From Enterobacterales bacterium (lineage in GTDB: Bacteria; Pseudomonadota; Gammaproteobacteria; Enterobacterales; Enterobacteriaceae), in contig BHES01000020.1 of NCBI GenBank assembly GCA_003864575.1, forward strand, positions 1-40,714: 40,714 bases of DNA, read 5' to 3'. This document shows, one piece after another, positions 1-10,369 of the stretch. The notes under the pieces were generated by a model. It saw nothing but the letters and a program-made list of their open reading frames with translations. It did no database searches and was not told the origin of the DNA. Within the stretch, counting starts at the first letter, position 1. Each line of letters begins with the position of its first letter. Both the position numbers and the translations under genes were made by a program.

Positions 1-2
1 AG

Positions 3-116
3 TTCCGGGAGGAGATAAGACGATTTTTTAGTGAAATATTACCGGGACTTTCTGGTGCGTTGCCACGCCGAATTAATGACAACTTCCAGATGCTGAAAAA
101 TGCATCTTCAAGTTAA
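3..116 (+). pseudogene. C-terminal end of a transposase, probably IS630 family (cut by window edge)
   Basis: Reading from base 3 gives 37 codons and a TAA stop. The peptide begins FREEIRRFFSEILPG and continues to RINDNFQ before a short tail. A C-terminus of alternating charged and aromatic residues ending in an 'INDNFQ'-like block is typical, from memory, of IS630-family transposases. The reading frame is open to the window edge, so I cannot say whether the gene is intact upstream or a remnant. In E. coli the divergent gene greB lies upstream of ompR; nothing resembling greB is visible here, so an insertion sequence may sit between them. Too short to be sure of the family. Confidence 0.5.
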
Positions 117-426
117 CTGTGTATAAAGGGGCATAACACTGGTCGCGTGGAAAACATAAGCAACTGTCGTCGCTGCCTGTTTTCTGCTCAGTTTAAATTA
201 GGTTAGGTGGTGGGTGGCTGGTGAGTGCACACTGCTTTGAGGTTAACGTAGGGATAGCAGATGACGACAAATTTTGCATACCTCGTCCAAAATTGTTGAT
301 AAATTAGGGAAAGCATAAGCTTTGTAACAATTTCGACTAGAATGTATACCATTAATCGCTGTCTGTTTTAGCACATTTTTCTAACAATACAGGCTTGGGT
401 ATTAATGCCTTTGGGAGTAATAAAAA
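117..426 (+). promoter_or_regulatory. ompR upstream region
   Basis: This 310-base stretch has no credible gene. It holds the ompR leader. A candidate promoter is TTGTAA at 322-327 and TATACC at 345-350, separated by 17 bases. A ribosome-binding site, TTTGGGAGTAAT, lies just before the ATG at 427 and resembles the E. coli ompR leader. The -10 match is only moderate, so the promoter assignment is tentative. The region is AT-rich near the gene, as expected for a regulatory region. Confidence 0.4.
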
Positions 427-2504
<2,078 letters not shown>

Positions 2505-2542
2505 TTTAAGGGGTGCATGCCCCTGTTACCCCTCCTGAATTT

Positions 2543-2730
2543 TTCAACTTCAACTTCAACTTCAACTTCAACCTCAAGACCTTGGGTTGCCACCCAAACG
2601 GGCTTTAAGGTCAAAGTCGTGGGCGTCGGCCCACACCGACCAAAGGCCCGCAGTTGCTCGGGCCTTTGGAATCCGAGCTTTTTAAAAACAGCAGCTTCGC
2701 TGGTCACAATGGCCGTGTTTCAGGTATCTC
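2543..2730 (+). repeat. Structured 3'-end repeat, copy A (downstream of envZ)
   Basis: Starts with five TTCAAC units (2543-2572). A small hairpin follows, TTGGGT-TGCC-ACCCAA at 2582-2597. The family core comes next at 2616-2639: GTCGTGGGC, GTCG, GCCCACACCGA, itself a palindrome. Directly abutting it is a perfect 11-bp stem (2640-2650 with 2659-2669, CCAAAGGCCCG pairing CGGGCCTTTGG). Then come AATCCGAGCTTTTT and a shared block ending in GTGTTTCAG (about 2715-2723). Orientation is that of envZ, whose stop lies 38 bases upstream. The exact right boundary is uncertain. Confidence 0.75.
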
Positions 2731-2872
2731 AGTGATAGCCGTAAAATGTCAGCCCTCCGGGCTTCCCGGCTACGGGTTCGAGACAACGGTAAAAAAGTTA
2801 TCTCTCCACCGACTTGCCGGTGACATTTTGAATACGGCCCATACTTTTTTGAAAGGCAAAAACAGATTCGGT

Positions 2873-2890
2873 TTTGAATTTGAATTTGAA
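2873..2890 (+). repeat. Short TTTGAA hexamer tract
   Basis: Three perfect TTTGAA units, with partial units on both sides. On the minus strand this is TTCAAA, resembling the TTCAAC/TTCAAG tracts that open the repeat copies. It may mark the distal end of copy B (about 2870-3196). Its function is unknown. Confidence 0.55.
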
Positions 2891-3009
2891 TTTAGCAAAG
2901 CCTCGGCCGCGTTCCAAACGACGTCGAGTGAGAGGCGCAAAACCGCGTGGGTGTTTACGCGGGTTGAAGCCCGAAATGAGAGGACCGCGTAGCGGCGGAG
3001 TTTGCGGCT

Positions 3010-3196
3010 ATAAAGGAAGCATCTGAAACACGGCCATTGTGACGAGCGCAGCCTCGGTGTTACAGCAGCAAAAAACGCAGGATTGTTAAGGGCAGCGTTT
3101 ACTGCCCTTAACTCGGTGTGGGCCGGCGCCCACGACCTTGACCTTTGGGCCAGTGTGGGTGGCGAGCCCACGACCTTGAACTTGAATTTAAAAAAG
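3010..3196 (-). repeat. Structured 3'-end repeat, copy B (downstream of pckA)
   Basis: Read on the minus strand from 3196, it has a TTCAAG-rich lead, a small hairpin (3155-3160 with 3166-3171), and the family core at 3136-3113 with one base different from copy A. An abutting perfect 11-bp stem follows (GTTAAGGGCAG pairing CTGCCCTTAAC, 3085-3112) with loop TAAACG. Then come AATCCTGCGTTTTTT and the shared block ending in GTGTTTCAG (3023-3031). It begins 14 bases after the pckA stop, in pckA orientation. The stem has no sequence resemblance to the one in copy A. Confidence 0.75.
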
Positions 3197-3202
3197 TTTA
3201 CT

Positions 3203-3220
3203 TAAGCTTTTTAAAGCTTA
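3203..3220 (-). terminator. Hairpin across the pckA stop codon
   Basis: TAAGCTTT at 3203-3210 pairs perfectly with AAAGCTTA at 3213-3220, with a two-base loop in sequence terms. The pckA stop (3211-3213) lies inside. On the minus strand a T-rich run follows within 10 bases. It could help end pckA transcription, but the stem is AT-rich and weak. Confidence 0.3.
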
Positions 3221-4830
3221 GGCCCCGCCGCTACCAGCCTCGCTCCCGCCGCCGTATCTGTATATTTATCAAAATTATCCACAAACCGCTGGGCAAGGTC
3301 ATGCGCCTTCTCTTCCCACTGTTCGCGGTTAGCGTAGGTATTACGTGGGTCAAGGATGCGTGTATCGACACCCGGTAATTCTGTCGGTACTGCGAGATTA
3401 AACACCGGCAGAGTGAAGGTTTCGGCTTCGTCGATTTTTCCGTTAAGAATAGCGTCGATGATGGCGCGGGTGTTTTGAATCGAAATGCGTTTACCCGTTC
3501 CGTTCCAGCCCGTATTCACCAGGTAAGCCTGAGCACCTGCGGCCTGCATGCGCTTCACCAGCACCTCGGCATACTGGGTTGGGTGTAAGGTGAGGAAAGC
3601 CGCACCGAAGCAGGCAGAGAAGGTTGGCGTCGGTTCTGTGACGCCTCTCTCGGTGCCTGCCAGCTTGGCGGTGAAACCGGAAAGGAAGTGATATTGCGTC
3701 TGGTCTGCGGTCAGGCGTGATACCGGCGGCAAAACGCCAAAGGCATCCGCCGTCAGGAAGATCACTTTAGTGGCGTGACCGGCTTTCGATACCGGTTTAA
3801 CGATATTGTTAATGTGATAAATCGGGTAGGAGACGCGGGTGTTTTCAGTTTTAGAATTGTCGTCGAAATCGATTTTACCGTCTTTGCTGACCACTACATT
3901 TTCCAGCAGCGCGTCACGGATGATTGCGCCGTAGATGTCGGGTTCTGCTTCTTTGCTCAGTTTGATGGTTTTCGCATAGCAGCCACCTTCGAAATTGAAT
4001 ACGCCGTCGTCATCCCAGCCGTGTTCATCATCGCCAATCAGCTTACGTTTCGGGTCAGTGGAAAGGGTCGTTTTACCCGTGCCGGACAGGCCGAAGAAAA
4101 TCGCGACGTCCCCTTTCTCGCCGACGTTCGCCGAACAGTGCATGGAGGCAATGCCTTTAAGCGGTAACAGATAGTTCATGACCGAGAACATCCCTTTCTT
4201 CATCTCACCACCGTACCAGGTGCCACCAATCAGTTGAATGCGTTCCGTCAGATTGAATGCAACGAAGTTTTCGGAATTCAGCCCGTGCCGTTGCCAGTTC
4301 GGATTGGTACATTTCGCACCATTCATTACGATGAAATCGGGTTCGAAATACGCCAGTTCGGCCTCGTCAGGGCGGATAAACATATTTTTGACGAAGTGTG
4401 CCTGCCAGGCCACTTCGGTGATAAACCGAACCTTCAGTCGTGAGTCAGGGTTAGCACCGCAAAAGGCATCGATAATAAACAGGCGTTTACCGGAAAGCTG
4501 CTGCGTCACCAAGTCTTTCAGTGTGCTCCATACTTCCTGCGTCAGAGGCTGGTTGTCATTTTTTCCTTTGCCCTGATCGGCCCACCAGACGGTGTCGCGG
4601 GTTGTATCATCGCGCACGATGTATTTATCTTTTGGTGAGCGACCGGTGAAAATACCGGTATCCACGTTGACGGCCCCCAGTTCAGTGATCTGACCGCGTT
4701 CAAAACCTTCAAGGCCTGGTGCCGTCTCTTCTTTGAAAAGCAGGTCGTAATCGGGGTTGTAGACTATCTCGCTGGTATTGTTAATACCGTAGGTGGCCAG
4801 CGTTTCTTTAGTGAGATGGCGTGTTGGCAT
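3211..4830 (-). CDS. pckA: PckA, ATP-dependent phosphoenolpyruvate carboxykinase
   Basis: Cytosolic gluconeogenic enzyme converting oxaloacetate and ATP to phosphoenolpyruvate, carbon dioxide and ADP. The 539-residue protein has the phosphate-binding loop [13 protein letters not shown] near residue 250, the following [10 protein letters not shown] metal/nucleotide motif, and the N-terminal substrate region [11 protein letters not shown] chose the ATG at 4830 ([15 protein letters not shown]) because GAGGAG lies 8 bases upstream and the length then matches the family; the upstream ATG at 4857 would add a non-conserved leader. It converges with envZ, as in E. coli. Confidence 0.97.
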   Translation of the reverse strand: MPTRHLTKETLATYGINNTSEIVYNPDYDLLFKEETAPGLEGFERGQITELGAVNVDTGIFTGRSPKDKYIVRDDTTRDTVWWADQGKGKNDNQPLTQEVWSTLKDLVTQQLSGKRLFIIDAFCGANPDSRLKVRFITEVAWQAHFVKNMFIRPDEAELAYFEPDFIVMNGAKCTNPNWQRHGLNSENFVAFNLTERIQLIGGTWYGGEMKKGMFSVMNYLLPLKGIASMHCSANVGEKGDVAIFFGLSGTGKTTLSTDPKRKLIGDDEHGWDDDGVFNFEGGCYAKTIKLSKEAEPDIYGAIIRDALLENVVVSKDGKIDFDDNSKTENTRVSYPIYHINNIVKPVSKAGHATKVIFLTADAFGVLPPVSRLTADQTQYHFLSGFTAKLAGTERGVTEPTPTFSACFGAAFLTLHPTQYAEVLVKRMQAAGAQAYLVNTGWNGTGKRISIQNTRAIIDAILNGKIDEAETFTLPVFNLAVPTELPGVDTRILDPRNTYANREQWEEKAHDLAQRFVDNFDKYTDTAAGARLVAAGPKL

Positions 4831-5026
4831 ATCCCTGCTCCTCAATCGAATGGTCAAACCTGAACGGCCAGTCAGCCGCTATGCGTAATTTGACTGCAAT
4901 TGTAGGGTTTTATGGCGTTTTATCCGCGATTGCTATCAAAGAATGGCATCAGTGACGGGTTTTTTGGTGATTATGCGAGACAGTGCACGGGAATAGTGTA
5001 ACGGAGGAAAGAGACTGCAATGAAGC

Positions 5027-5055
5027 CGGAGCAATGTCTGACATTGCTCCGTTTT
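5027..5055. terminator. Hairpin between hslO and pckA
   Basis: CGGAGCAATGT (5027-5037) pairs perfectly with ACATTGCTCCG (5041-5051) around a three-base loop. GTTTT follows on the plus strand. It lies 23 bases past the hslO stop and upstream of pckA. The T run is on the plus-strand side, so for hslO (minus) this may only stabilise the 3' end. The stem is strong; its role is uncertain. Confidence 0.45.
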
Positions 5056-5073
5056 ACGCGGTGTTAATGGTGC

Positions 5074-5958
5074 TTAATGAACTGAACCGTCGGGCTCTGG
5101 CAGGCTGCCGCTGGCTTTCAGGGTCGCCATATCCATGGCGTCAAAGACATAATCGCTGCCGCAGTAGTCGCAATGCATTTCGATTTTTCCATCTTCTTCC
5201 AGCATTTCGAGCACTTCTCCGTCCGGCAGAGTCATCAACGCATCCGCACAGCGGTCGCGTGAGCAGGTGCAACGGAAGCAGACATCCTGCGGTTCATACA
5301 GAGTGACTTCTTCCTGATGGTATAGACGGTAGAGCACTTCGTTAGCCGGCAAGGTGAACAGCTCGTCGGCTTTAATTGTGTGGGTCAACTGAGCGAGATG
5401 GTTGAGCTCTTCCGGATCGGTCTCCTTCGCCGGGAGAACCTGCAACAGCAAGCCACCCGCTGCGGGTTTACCTTCAGACAGGCCGGTACGAATGAAAATT
5501 CGCGTCGGTAGCTGTTCGGACTGCATGAAGTAATTTTCCAGACACTCTGCCAGCGTTTCGCCTTCCAGGCCTACTACGCCCTGATAACGCTCGCCTTCGG
5601 TCGGGGAGATGGTGATCACCATGTAGCCGTTGCCGATCATCTGGCGCAGCGTGCTGTCCGCCGCAATCTCACCTTGCAGACGCGCGACGCCACGCATTTC
5701 CTGCAGGTTATTGCCGTTGATGACGGCCAGTTTCAGCGGGCCATCGCCCTGAAGCTGGACGGTGATGTCCCCGTCAAATTTCAGGGTGGCGGTCAACAGG
5801 CTGGTTGCTACTAACATTTCGCCGAGCAGGGTACGAACTTCGGTCGGGTAGTCATGGCCCGCAACGATCTGCTGGAATGTCTCGCTAAGCGAAACCAGTT
5901 CACCGCGCACGGAATGGTGAGTGAACAGATAGCGGTGTAGTTGGTCGTGATTTGACAT
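5074..5958 (-). CDS. hslO: HslO (Hsp33), redox-regulated chaperone holdase
   Basis: Cytoplasmic holdase activated by oxidative unfolding. The 294-residue protein (E. coli about 292) has the substrate-binding domain and linker, then the C-terminal redox switch with four zinc-binding cysteines: CTC in [10 protein letters not shown] and CDYC in [10 protein letters not shown]. The spacing is that of the CxC...CxxC zinc centre. I chose the ATG at 5958 ([12 protein letters not shown]), preceded by AGAGAGAAT, over an upstream in-frame start that would overlap hslR. It is the last gene of the minus-strand run yrfG-hslR-hslO, 31 bases after hslR. Confidence 0.97.
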   Translation of the reverse strand: MSNHDQLHRYLFTHHSVRGELVSLSETFQQIVAGHDYPTEVRTLLGEMLVATSLLTATLKFDGDITVQLQGDGPLKLAVINGNNLQEMRGVARLQGEIAADSTLRQMIGNGYMVITISPTEGERYQGVVGLEGETLAECLENYFMQSEQLPTRIFIRTGLSEGKPAAGGLLLQVLPAKETDPEELNHLAQLTHTIKADELFTLPANEVLYRLYHQEEVTLYEPQDVCFRCTCSRDRCADALMTLPDGEVLEMLEEDGKIEMHCDYCGSDYVFDAMDMATLKASGSLPEPDGSVH

Positions 5959-5989
5959 AGATTCTCTCTGTTTAACTGCCTGGCGAGGG

Positions 5990-6394
5990 TTAATCGGCAT
6001 CGCCATTTTTAAATTTGATCAGGTCGCGGCGTTCCTTTTTATCCGGACGTCGGTCCGGATGAGGCATCGCATTCATTTTACGCGCCAGGGCCACTTTCTC
6101 CCGTTTTGCGACGCTTGCCTCGGTTTCCTGATAGAGCTTTTGGGCCTCTTCCGCTGTGCGACGCTGAGTGGTTAAGCCCAGCACCATGACCGTTCTTTCG
6201 TCATTGCCCTGACGCAGGGTGATTTCGGCGTTCATTTCCATCAGCTTGCTGGGCTTACTGCGCTGACCGTTGTAATGCACTTTACCGCCGTCAACCATCT
6301 CCCGCGCCAGCGCACGGGTTTTATAAAAACGTGCCGCCCACAACCATTTGTCGAGGCGAACCGCGTTGTCTTCTTCTGCCGTTTTACCCTTCAT
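5990..6394 (-). CDS. hslR: HslR (Hsp15), ribosome-associated heat-shock protein
   Basis: RNA-binding protein known to recycle free 50S subunits carrying nascent chains. The 134-residue protein has an S4 RNA-binding domain at the N-terminus ([16 protein letters not shown]) followed by a basic tail rich in Lys and Arg ([15 protein letters not shown]). The start at 6394 ([10 protein letters not shown]) has GGGGAGAG just upstream and gives the family length. An extended reading frame from 6496 runs into yrfG and is not believed. It lies 25 bases after yrfG and 31 before hslO, so the three are probably cotranscribed. Confidence 0.96.
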   Translation of the reverse strand: MKGKTAEEDNAVRLDKWLWAARFYKTRALAREMVDGGKVHYNGQRSKPSKLMEMNAEITLRQGNDERTVMVLGLTTQRRTAEEAQKLYQETEASVAKREKVALARKMNAMPHPDRRPDKKERRDLIKFKNGDAD

Positions 6395-6419
6395 ACGTCT
6401 CTCCCCGGATGAGCGATGA

Positions 6420-7109
6420 TCAAGCAACCCTGCCAGCCACCGGATGTATCGCAGGTAACAGGCTGCGGAAATCGTTAATTGACGGATGCGTGGCAAATGA
6501 CTTGTCCGCCAGGGTGGAATCCGGGTTCTCTATACCCAGACAATAGCGGATGCCAAAGACTTTTGCCGCATTGAGGATAGGTTCGCCGTCATCAACAAAC
6601 AGGGTGCGCGCTGGGTCAAAACCGGTTTGCTGCTGCACTGCTGCCCACAACCGCTGATCTTCCTTTGGATAACCAAATGTGTGGGTGGAAAGTAATAAAT
6701 CAAGGTACTGGTCCAAACCCGTGTGCTGACATTTCACCGCGAGGCTGTGCGGATGCGCATTGGTCAGCAAAATAGTTTCGCGGCCACTCGCCCGCAATTG
6801 CTGTAAAAAAGGCAGGGTGTCGTCGCGCAATTTAGCGTTGCTGCCAATATCGGTGGTCATCTGATAGATATCAAGATCCAGCTTCTGGCACCAATAGTCG
6901 AAGCAATACCAGTTCATGGTGTGCTGGACGGCGAGGTATTCAGCCTGGATATATTGACGCGCTTCGTCAAAGGCGATAGCACGTTGCTGGCTTAGCGCCA
7001 GAGGGACGTCCTGCAACCAGAACTGGCTGTCAAAGGCCAAGTCCAGCAAGGTGCCGTCCATATCAAGCAGCACGGTATCAATGGCGTTCCAGTCGAAATC
7101 CGGGGACAT
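6420..7109 (-). CDS. yrfG: YrfG, GMP/IMP nucleotidase of the HAD family
   Basis: HAD-superfamily hydrolase; the E. coli protein dephosphorylates purine nucleoside 5'-monophosphates. The 229-residue protein has motif I LLDMDGTLLDL, motif II LLTNAHPHSLAVK, the conserved block STHTFGYPKEDQRLW with the motif III lysine, and motif IV FVDDGEP. The ATG at 7109 (MSPDFDWNAIDT) follows TGGAGTCTGC, which decides the start against an upstream GTG/ATG. It heads a short operon with hslR and hslO and lies 112 bases after igaA. Confidence 0.94.
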   Translation of the reverse strand: MSPDFDWNAIDTVLLDMDGTLLDLAFDSQFWLQDVPLALSQQRAIAFDEARQYIQAEYLAVQHTMNWYCFDYWCQKLDLDIYQMTTDIGSNAKLRDDTLPFLQQLRASGRETILLTNAHPHSLAVKCQHTGLDQYLDLLLSTHTFGYPKEDQRLWAAVQQQTGFDPARTLFVDDGEPILNAAKVFGIRYCLGIENPDSTLADKSFATHPSINDFRSLLPAIHPVAGRVA

Positions 7110-7221
7110 GCAGACTCCATATCGCCCGCCCGGTGGCATCAGGCAGCCACTGCGGGGAGCAAATGTTCAATAGCAGGGAAGGGCTTCAGGGTAGCACAGG
7201 GCCTTCTGACACAGAAAGCCG

Positions 7222-9366
7222 TCAGTCCAGAGGGCGGGTCGAACTACTGACTAACGTCGGGTTGAAGCAGTGGGTGTAGTAATTTTGAATGTCGTTCATG
7301 CGATGCTTATCTTTCAGCCGGCGCTTCACCAGCAGAATACTGTTGGTGATCAGGCAGACAATCAGTAACAGCAATAACAGGCTGGTTCCGAGATAACGCC
7401 ACAGCGTGGAGATGTCCGGCTCACTGTGCAGCGAGATATGGCGTGTTCCGTTAGCATCGGTGCTAATACTGGTAATAACACCCTGCGCACTGAAGGGCGT
7501 ATGTAGCAACGTGGAGGATAGGTTTTGTAACTGCTTCCACTGGCCGAGCGGGTTATACGCATACAACGACACCGGCGGAACTGGCTGGTCTACCAGCTGT
7601 TTACCTTCGTCATTGGTGATCAGGAAGCCACCCGGTGGCGGGCTGTTCAATGCTTCTGCCGCACGGCGGGTTTCATGGGCGAAGAAGGAAGAAGTTGCCG
7701 TGTTGACCAACTCACTGAGTGTCTGCGCACTGACTGGCCGCAGCAGTACATTCATTCCTTTCAGCGTGCCGGATTTTGCGCGTTTCACTAACGTAGCCCA
7801 ATTATCCGCATTGCCCAGATTGACCAGCGCATTCTTTAACCTGACGCAGTCATCATTGGAGCTACAAAGCGCCTGGGTTTTCAACACGATGTCGGAGAAA
7901 TCATCCAGCAAAATCATGCCTGATTTCTCAATGGCGGTGGCCAGCTGTGGGTTGATATTTTGTTCGGTGCTGTCGCCAGGATGCAACTGAGTATTGACCG
8001 TAGTCAGCAACGCAGTGGCGGCATCAATTAACTCTGATTCCGGCATTGGGAGGGGAGGCGCTTCATTCCAGTAAATACCCGAGCAATCAAACGGCATGAA
8101 CCCGCCAGTCGCCGTTCGGGCACTGGCGGGAGGAACGTAACACATACCGGTGCCTTGTACTTTGAGCGTGTCACCCACGCGCAGCGGCGTTTTTTCCAGT
8201 GTTTGTACGCTGTTCACCTGCGTGCTTTGTGCGCCCTGTAACCAGGCAATACTGAGTTTCAGCGGCAGGGCGAGGGGAACATAAATCAGCAGCATCAGTA
8301 GTAATATTAATGCACTGGTGGCCAGCACCAGATTTTTTCCCCACTGCTGTAACGGGAAGTTTTTGACTTCATCATGCAGTGAAAGATACGCCCCCTGACG
8401 GACCACATGGCTGTTCATATAGAGTTCGATGTCGGTCGGTTGCCCTAAATCCCTGCCAATATAAGGTTGCCAGTGTGGTGGATAAACCAGATCGACGGCA
8501 CCTAAAGAAATATTGCTGATATCCCCTTGTTTGGATTCACCAAACAGGCCCCAGCGTTTAGGCTGGCCACGCAAACAGTGGATCTCTTTACGATTTTTTC
8601 CCAGTCTTTCCGCCAGCAAACGCCAGCCTACCCACCCGAGCAGCAGGGCTACTATTGCCAGCATCCACGGCAGAATGACCGCCGGACTCACTAACGTGAT
8701 AAACAGTAGTAACATCACCGCAGAAACAGCTAACGCCTCCCGTACACCGTTGGAACGGGTCAGGGCGTGCTCTTCACGGGTTTCATGACGAACTTTTACC
8801 AGTTGGATATGCTCGCTCTCTTCGTGACGAATCGAGGCATTTTGCGGCGGTACAGGGATGACAGAAGGCGCAGGCGTCGGGCGCTCATAAATATGGTCGA
8901 CAAGTGAGTGGCCATTGAGCGAGATAACCAGGGGTACGGTCTGAGTTTTAATTAACTCAACATGGTTTTCATGCGCGATATATTGCTCCCAAAACGGGGG
9001 CAGATGGATTTCAGTGGTATCGAGAAAGTAGCGCCACTTATTAGGGTCTTCACTGGCAACGCCATAGCGGGTGATAGCGCGGGTGGTGGTATAGACATTT
9101 TCGCTTTTGGCCGTCAGCGTCAGCTTATCGCGCAAGACCATGAGATCGCTGCGATGCGTAATAGGTGTTTGGTTGAGTTTTTCATTCTGACGCAGGTATT
9201 GCTCGACGGCGTCGCGCTCTTGCTGCGTCAGTTTACGTTGATTGGGTTTAGAGAAATGAACGCTCGACGTCGCCGTGTTACGGCGTCGTACGATAAACCA
9301 AAGGAATACTCCAGCGGCAATGACGGTGATACACAATAAAAAAAGTGTAACGACTACTGTGCTCAT
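7222..9366 (-). CDS. igaA: IgaA (YrfF), inner-membrane repressor of Rcs signalling
   Basis: Multi-pass inner-membrane protein that holds the Rcs envelope-stress phosphorelay in check; it is essential in E. coli and Salmonella when Rcs is active. The 714-residue protein starts with a membrane helix (about 4-26). It has a helix pair near 215-255 (AVSAVMLLLFITLV and a second), another near 355-375 and a C-terminal helix near 655-680 (LGTSLLLLLLIVCLI), with a large periplasmic part containing a Cys-rich stretch (LCSSNDDCVRL). Length and layout match the family. It is divergent from nudE, with 361 bases between them. Confidence 0.95.
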   Translation of the reverse strand: MSTVVVTLFLLCITVIAAGVFLWFIVRRRNTATSSVHFSKPNQRKLTQQERDAVEQYLRQNEKLNQTPITHRSDLMVLRDKLTLTAKSENVYTTTRAITRYGVASEDPNKWRYFLDTTEIHLPPFWEQYIAHENHVELIKTQTVPLVISLNGHSLVDHIYERPTPAPSVIPVPPQNASIRHEESEHIQLVKVRHETREEHALTRSNGVREALAVSAVMLLLFITLVSPAVILPWMLAIVALLLGWVGWRLLAERLGKNRKEIHCLRGQPKRWGLFGESKQGDISNISLGAVDLVYPPHWQPYIGRDLGQPTDIELYMNSHVVRQGAYLSLHDEVKNFPLQQWGKNLVLATSALILLLMLLIYVPLALPLKLSIAWLQGAQSTQVNSVQTLEKTPLRVGDTLKVQGTGMCYVPPASARTATGGFMPFDCSGIYWNEAPPLPMPESELIDAATALLTTVNTQLHPGDSTEQNINPQLATAIEKSGMILLDDFSDIVLKTQALCSSNDDCVRLKNALVNLGNADNWATLVKRAKSGTLKGMNVLLRPVSAQTLSELVNTATSSFFAHETRRAAEALNSPPPGGFLITNDEGKQLVDQPVPPVSLYAYNPLGQWKQLQNLSSTLLHTPFSAQGVITSISTDANGTRHISLHSEPDISTLWRYLGTSLLLLLLIVCLITNSILLVKRRLKDKHRMNDIQNYYTHCFNPTLVSSSTRPLD

Positions 9367-9727
9367 CCGATCCCCTGACTAAGATGACTGATGTCGATGC
9401 TTTGGAATGACATATTTATTAATTATTATTTTTCTTACATGTTCCGTAAAAACAGCTACTTTTGATCATACCAATAATCTTAGCGCGACGGGTATCGGTA
9501 TAATCCTATTTTTAAACGTGCGGCTTTTTGTTAGCGATTTTTTATCGAGTTTGAGAAGCCGATCGCGAACTCCTGTGAGAAAATTTCCTTGTGAACATCG
9601 TTATACCGAATTTATGTCGCACAAATATTGCGATAAAGGTTCGCATTAACGCACAATGCCAACAAGTGACAATGAACTGAAACCCACTGCGACACCGATA
9701 TCCGGTGAACAATAAATTGGGGAAAAG
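9367..9727. other. Divergent intergenic region igaA/nudE
   Basis: No gene is supported here; the short open frames have no good ribosome-binding sites and overlap the promoters of both neighbours. The sequence is AT-rich, with a poly-T run near 9537. A weak plus-strand promoter candidate for nudE is TTGTGA at 9589-9594 and TTATGT at 9612-9617 with a 17-base spacer. GGGGAAAAG immediately precedes the nudE ATG. I see no further structure. Confidence 0.35.
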
Positions 9728-10285
9728 ATGGATAAGCACCTGCAAAAACCTGAGATCCAGAAAATAGAAAAGATAGCGAGCTCGCGCTTGTTCACCATCG
9801 AATCCGTTGATCTCACTTTTAGTAACGGTGTGCAGCGTGTTTATGAGCGTATGCGCCCGTCTAATCGTGAAGCCGTACTTATTGTCCCGGTCATCGGCGA
9901 TGACCTGCTGCTGATCCACGAATATGCCGTGGGTATTGACGGTTATGAATTAGGTTTTCCCAAAGGGCTGATTGATCCGGGAGAAAGCGTGCTTGAGGCT
10001 GCGAATCGTGAATTGATGGAAGAGGTGGGTTATGGTGCTCATCACTTTGATTTCCTGATGCAGCTCACTATGGCGCCCTCGTACTTCTCAAGCCGCATGA
10101 ATATTGTCATCGCCAAAGGACTGTACCCGCAAAGTCTGGAAGGGGATGAACCAGAGCCACTGCCACAAACCCGCTGGCCGATTGCCCGCATGATGGAACT
10201 GCTGAACGAGCCAGATTTCAACGAAGCCAGAAATGTCAGTGCGCTGTTTCTTGCCCGCGATTTTTTGATGAGAAACGCCGTCTAG
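9728..10285 (+). CDS. nudE: NudE, ADP compounds hydrolase (Nudix)
   Basis: Nudix hydrolase cleaving ADP-ribose, NADH and diadenosine polyphosphates. The 185-residue protein carries a complete Nudix box at about 80-102 (G80...E86...R94-E95...E98-E99-x-G101), preceded by the PKG typical of the ADP-sugar group. The length fits E. coli NudE. The start has a GGGGAAAAG site. It converges with mrcA through a shared terminator hairpin. Confidence 0.96.
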   Translation: MDKHLQKPEIQKIEKIASSRLFTIESVDLTFSNGVQRVYERMRPSNREAVLIVPVIGDDLLLIHEYAVGIDGYELGFPKGLIDPGESVLEAANRELMEEVGYGAHHFDFLMQLTMAPSYFSSRMNIVIAKGLYPQSLEGDEPEPLPQTRWPIARMMELLNEPDFNEARNVSALFLARDFLMRNAV

Positions 10286-10316
10286 CCAGCCATGCAATGA
10301 GCGTAATCTTTCCAAT

Positions 10317-10354
10317 AAAAAAGCCGGTCTGCAAAAATGCATGACCGGCTTTTT
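10317..10354. terminator. Bidirectional terminator nudE/mrcA
   Basis: AAGCCGGTC at 10321-10329 pairs with GACCGGCTT at 10343-10351. It is flanked by A on the left and T on the right, so it has a T run in both directions. It serves convergent nudE and mrcA. Confidence 0.85.
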
Positions 10355-10369
10355 GACGTTTTTAGTTCA

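Larger units (their letters stand above)
2505..3210. repeat. Non-coding interval of two converging repeat copies between envZ and pckA
   Basis: About 700 bases lie between the convergent stop codons. The apparent open frames here are low-complexity readings of repeats, not genes. The stretch is two copies of one repeat family facing each other: copy A on the plus strand from 2543, copy B on the minus strand from 3196. The pairing is visible as a 24-base inverted repeat (2616-2639 against 3113-3136, one mismatch) and a 21-base perfect inverted repeat (2703-2723 against 3023-3043). The ends also match loosely over about 80 bases. I do not recognise it as a REP, ERIC or BOX element. A small composite (MITE-like) origin is possible but no target duplication was found. 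Confidence 0.75.

Noticed and set aside
2654-3171. Overlapping open frames on both strands in the envZ-pckA interval (2654-2992 plus, 2770-3171 minus)
   Set aside because: They follow repeat arms and hairpins, have no ribosome-binding sites and show no recognisable protein.
9407-9649. Small open frames between igaA and nudE
   Set aside because: AT-rich promoter sequence, no ribosome-binding site and no conserved features.
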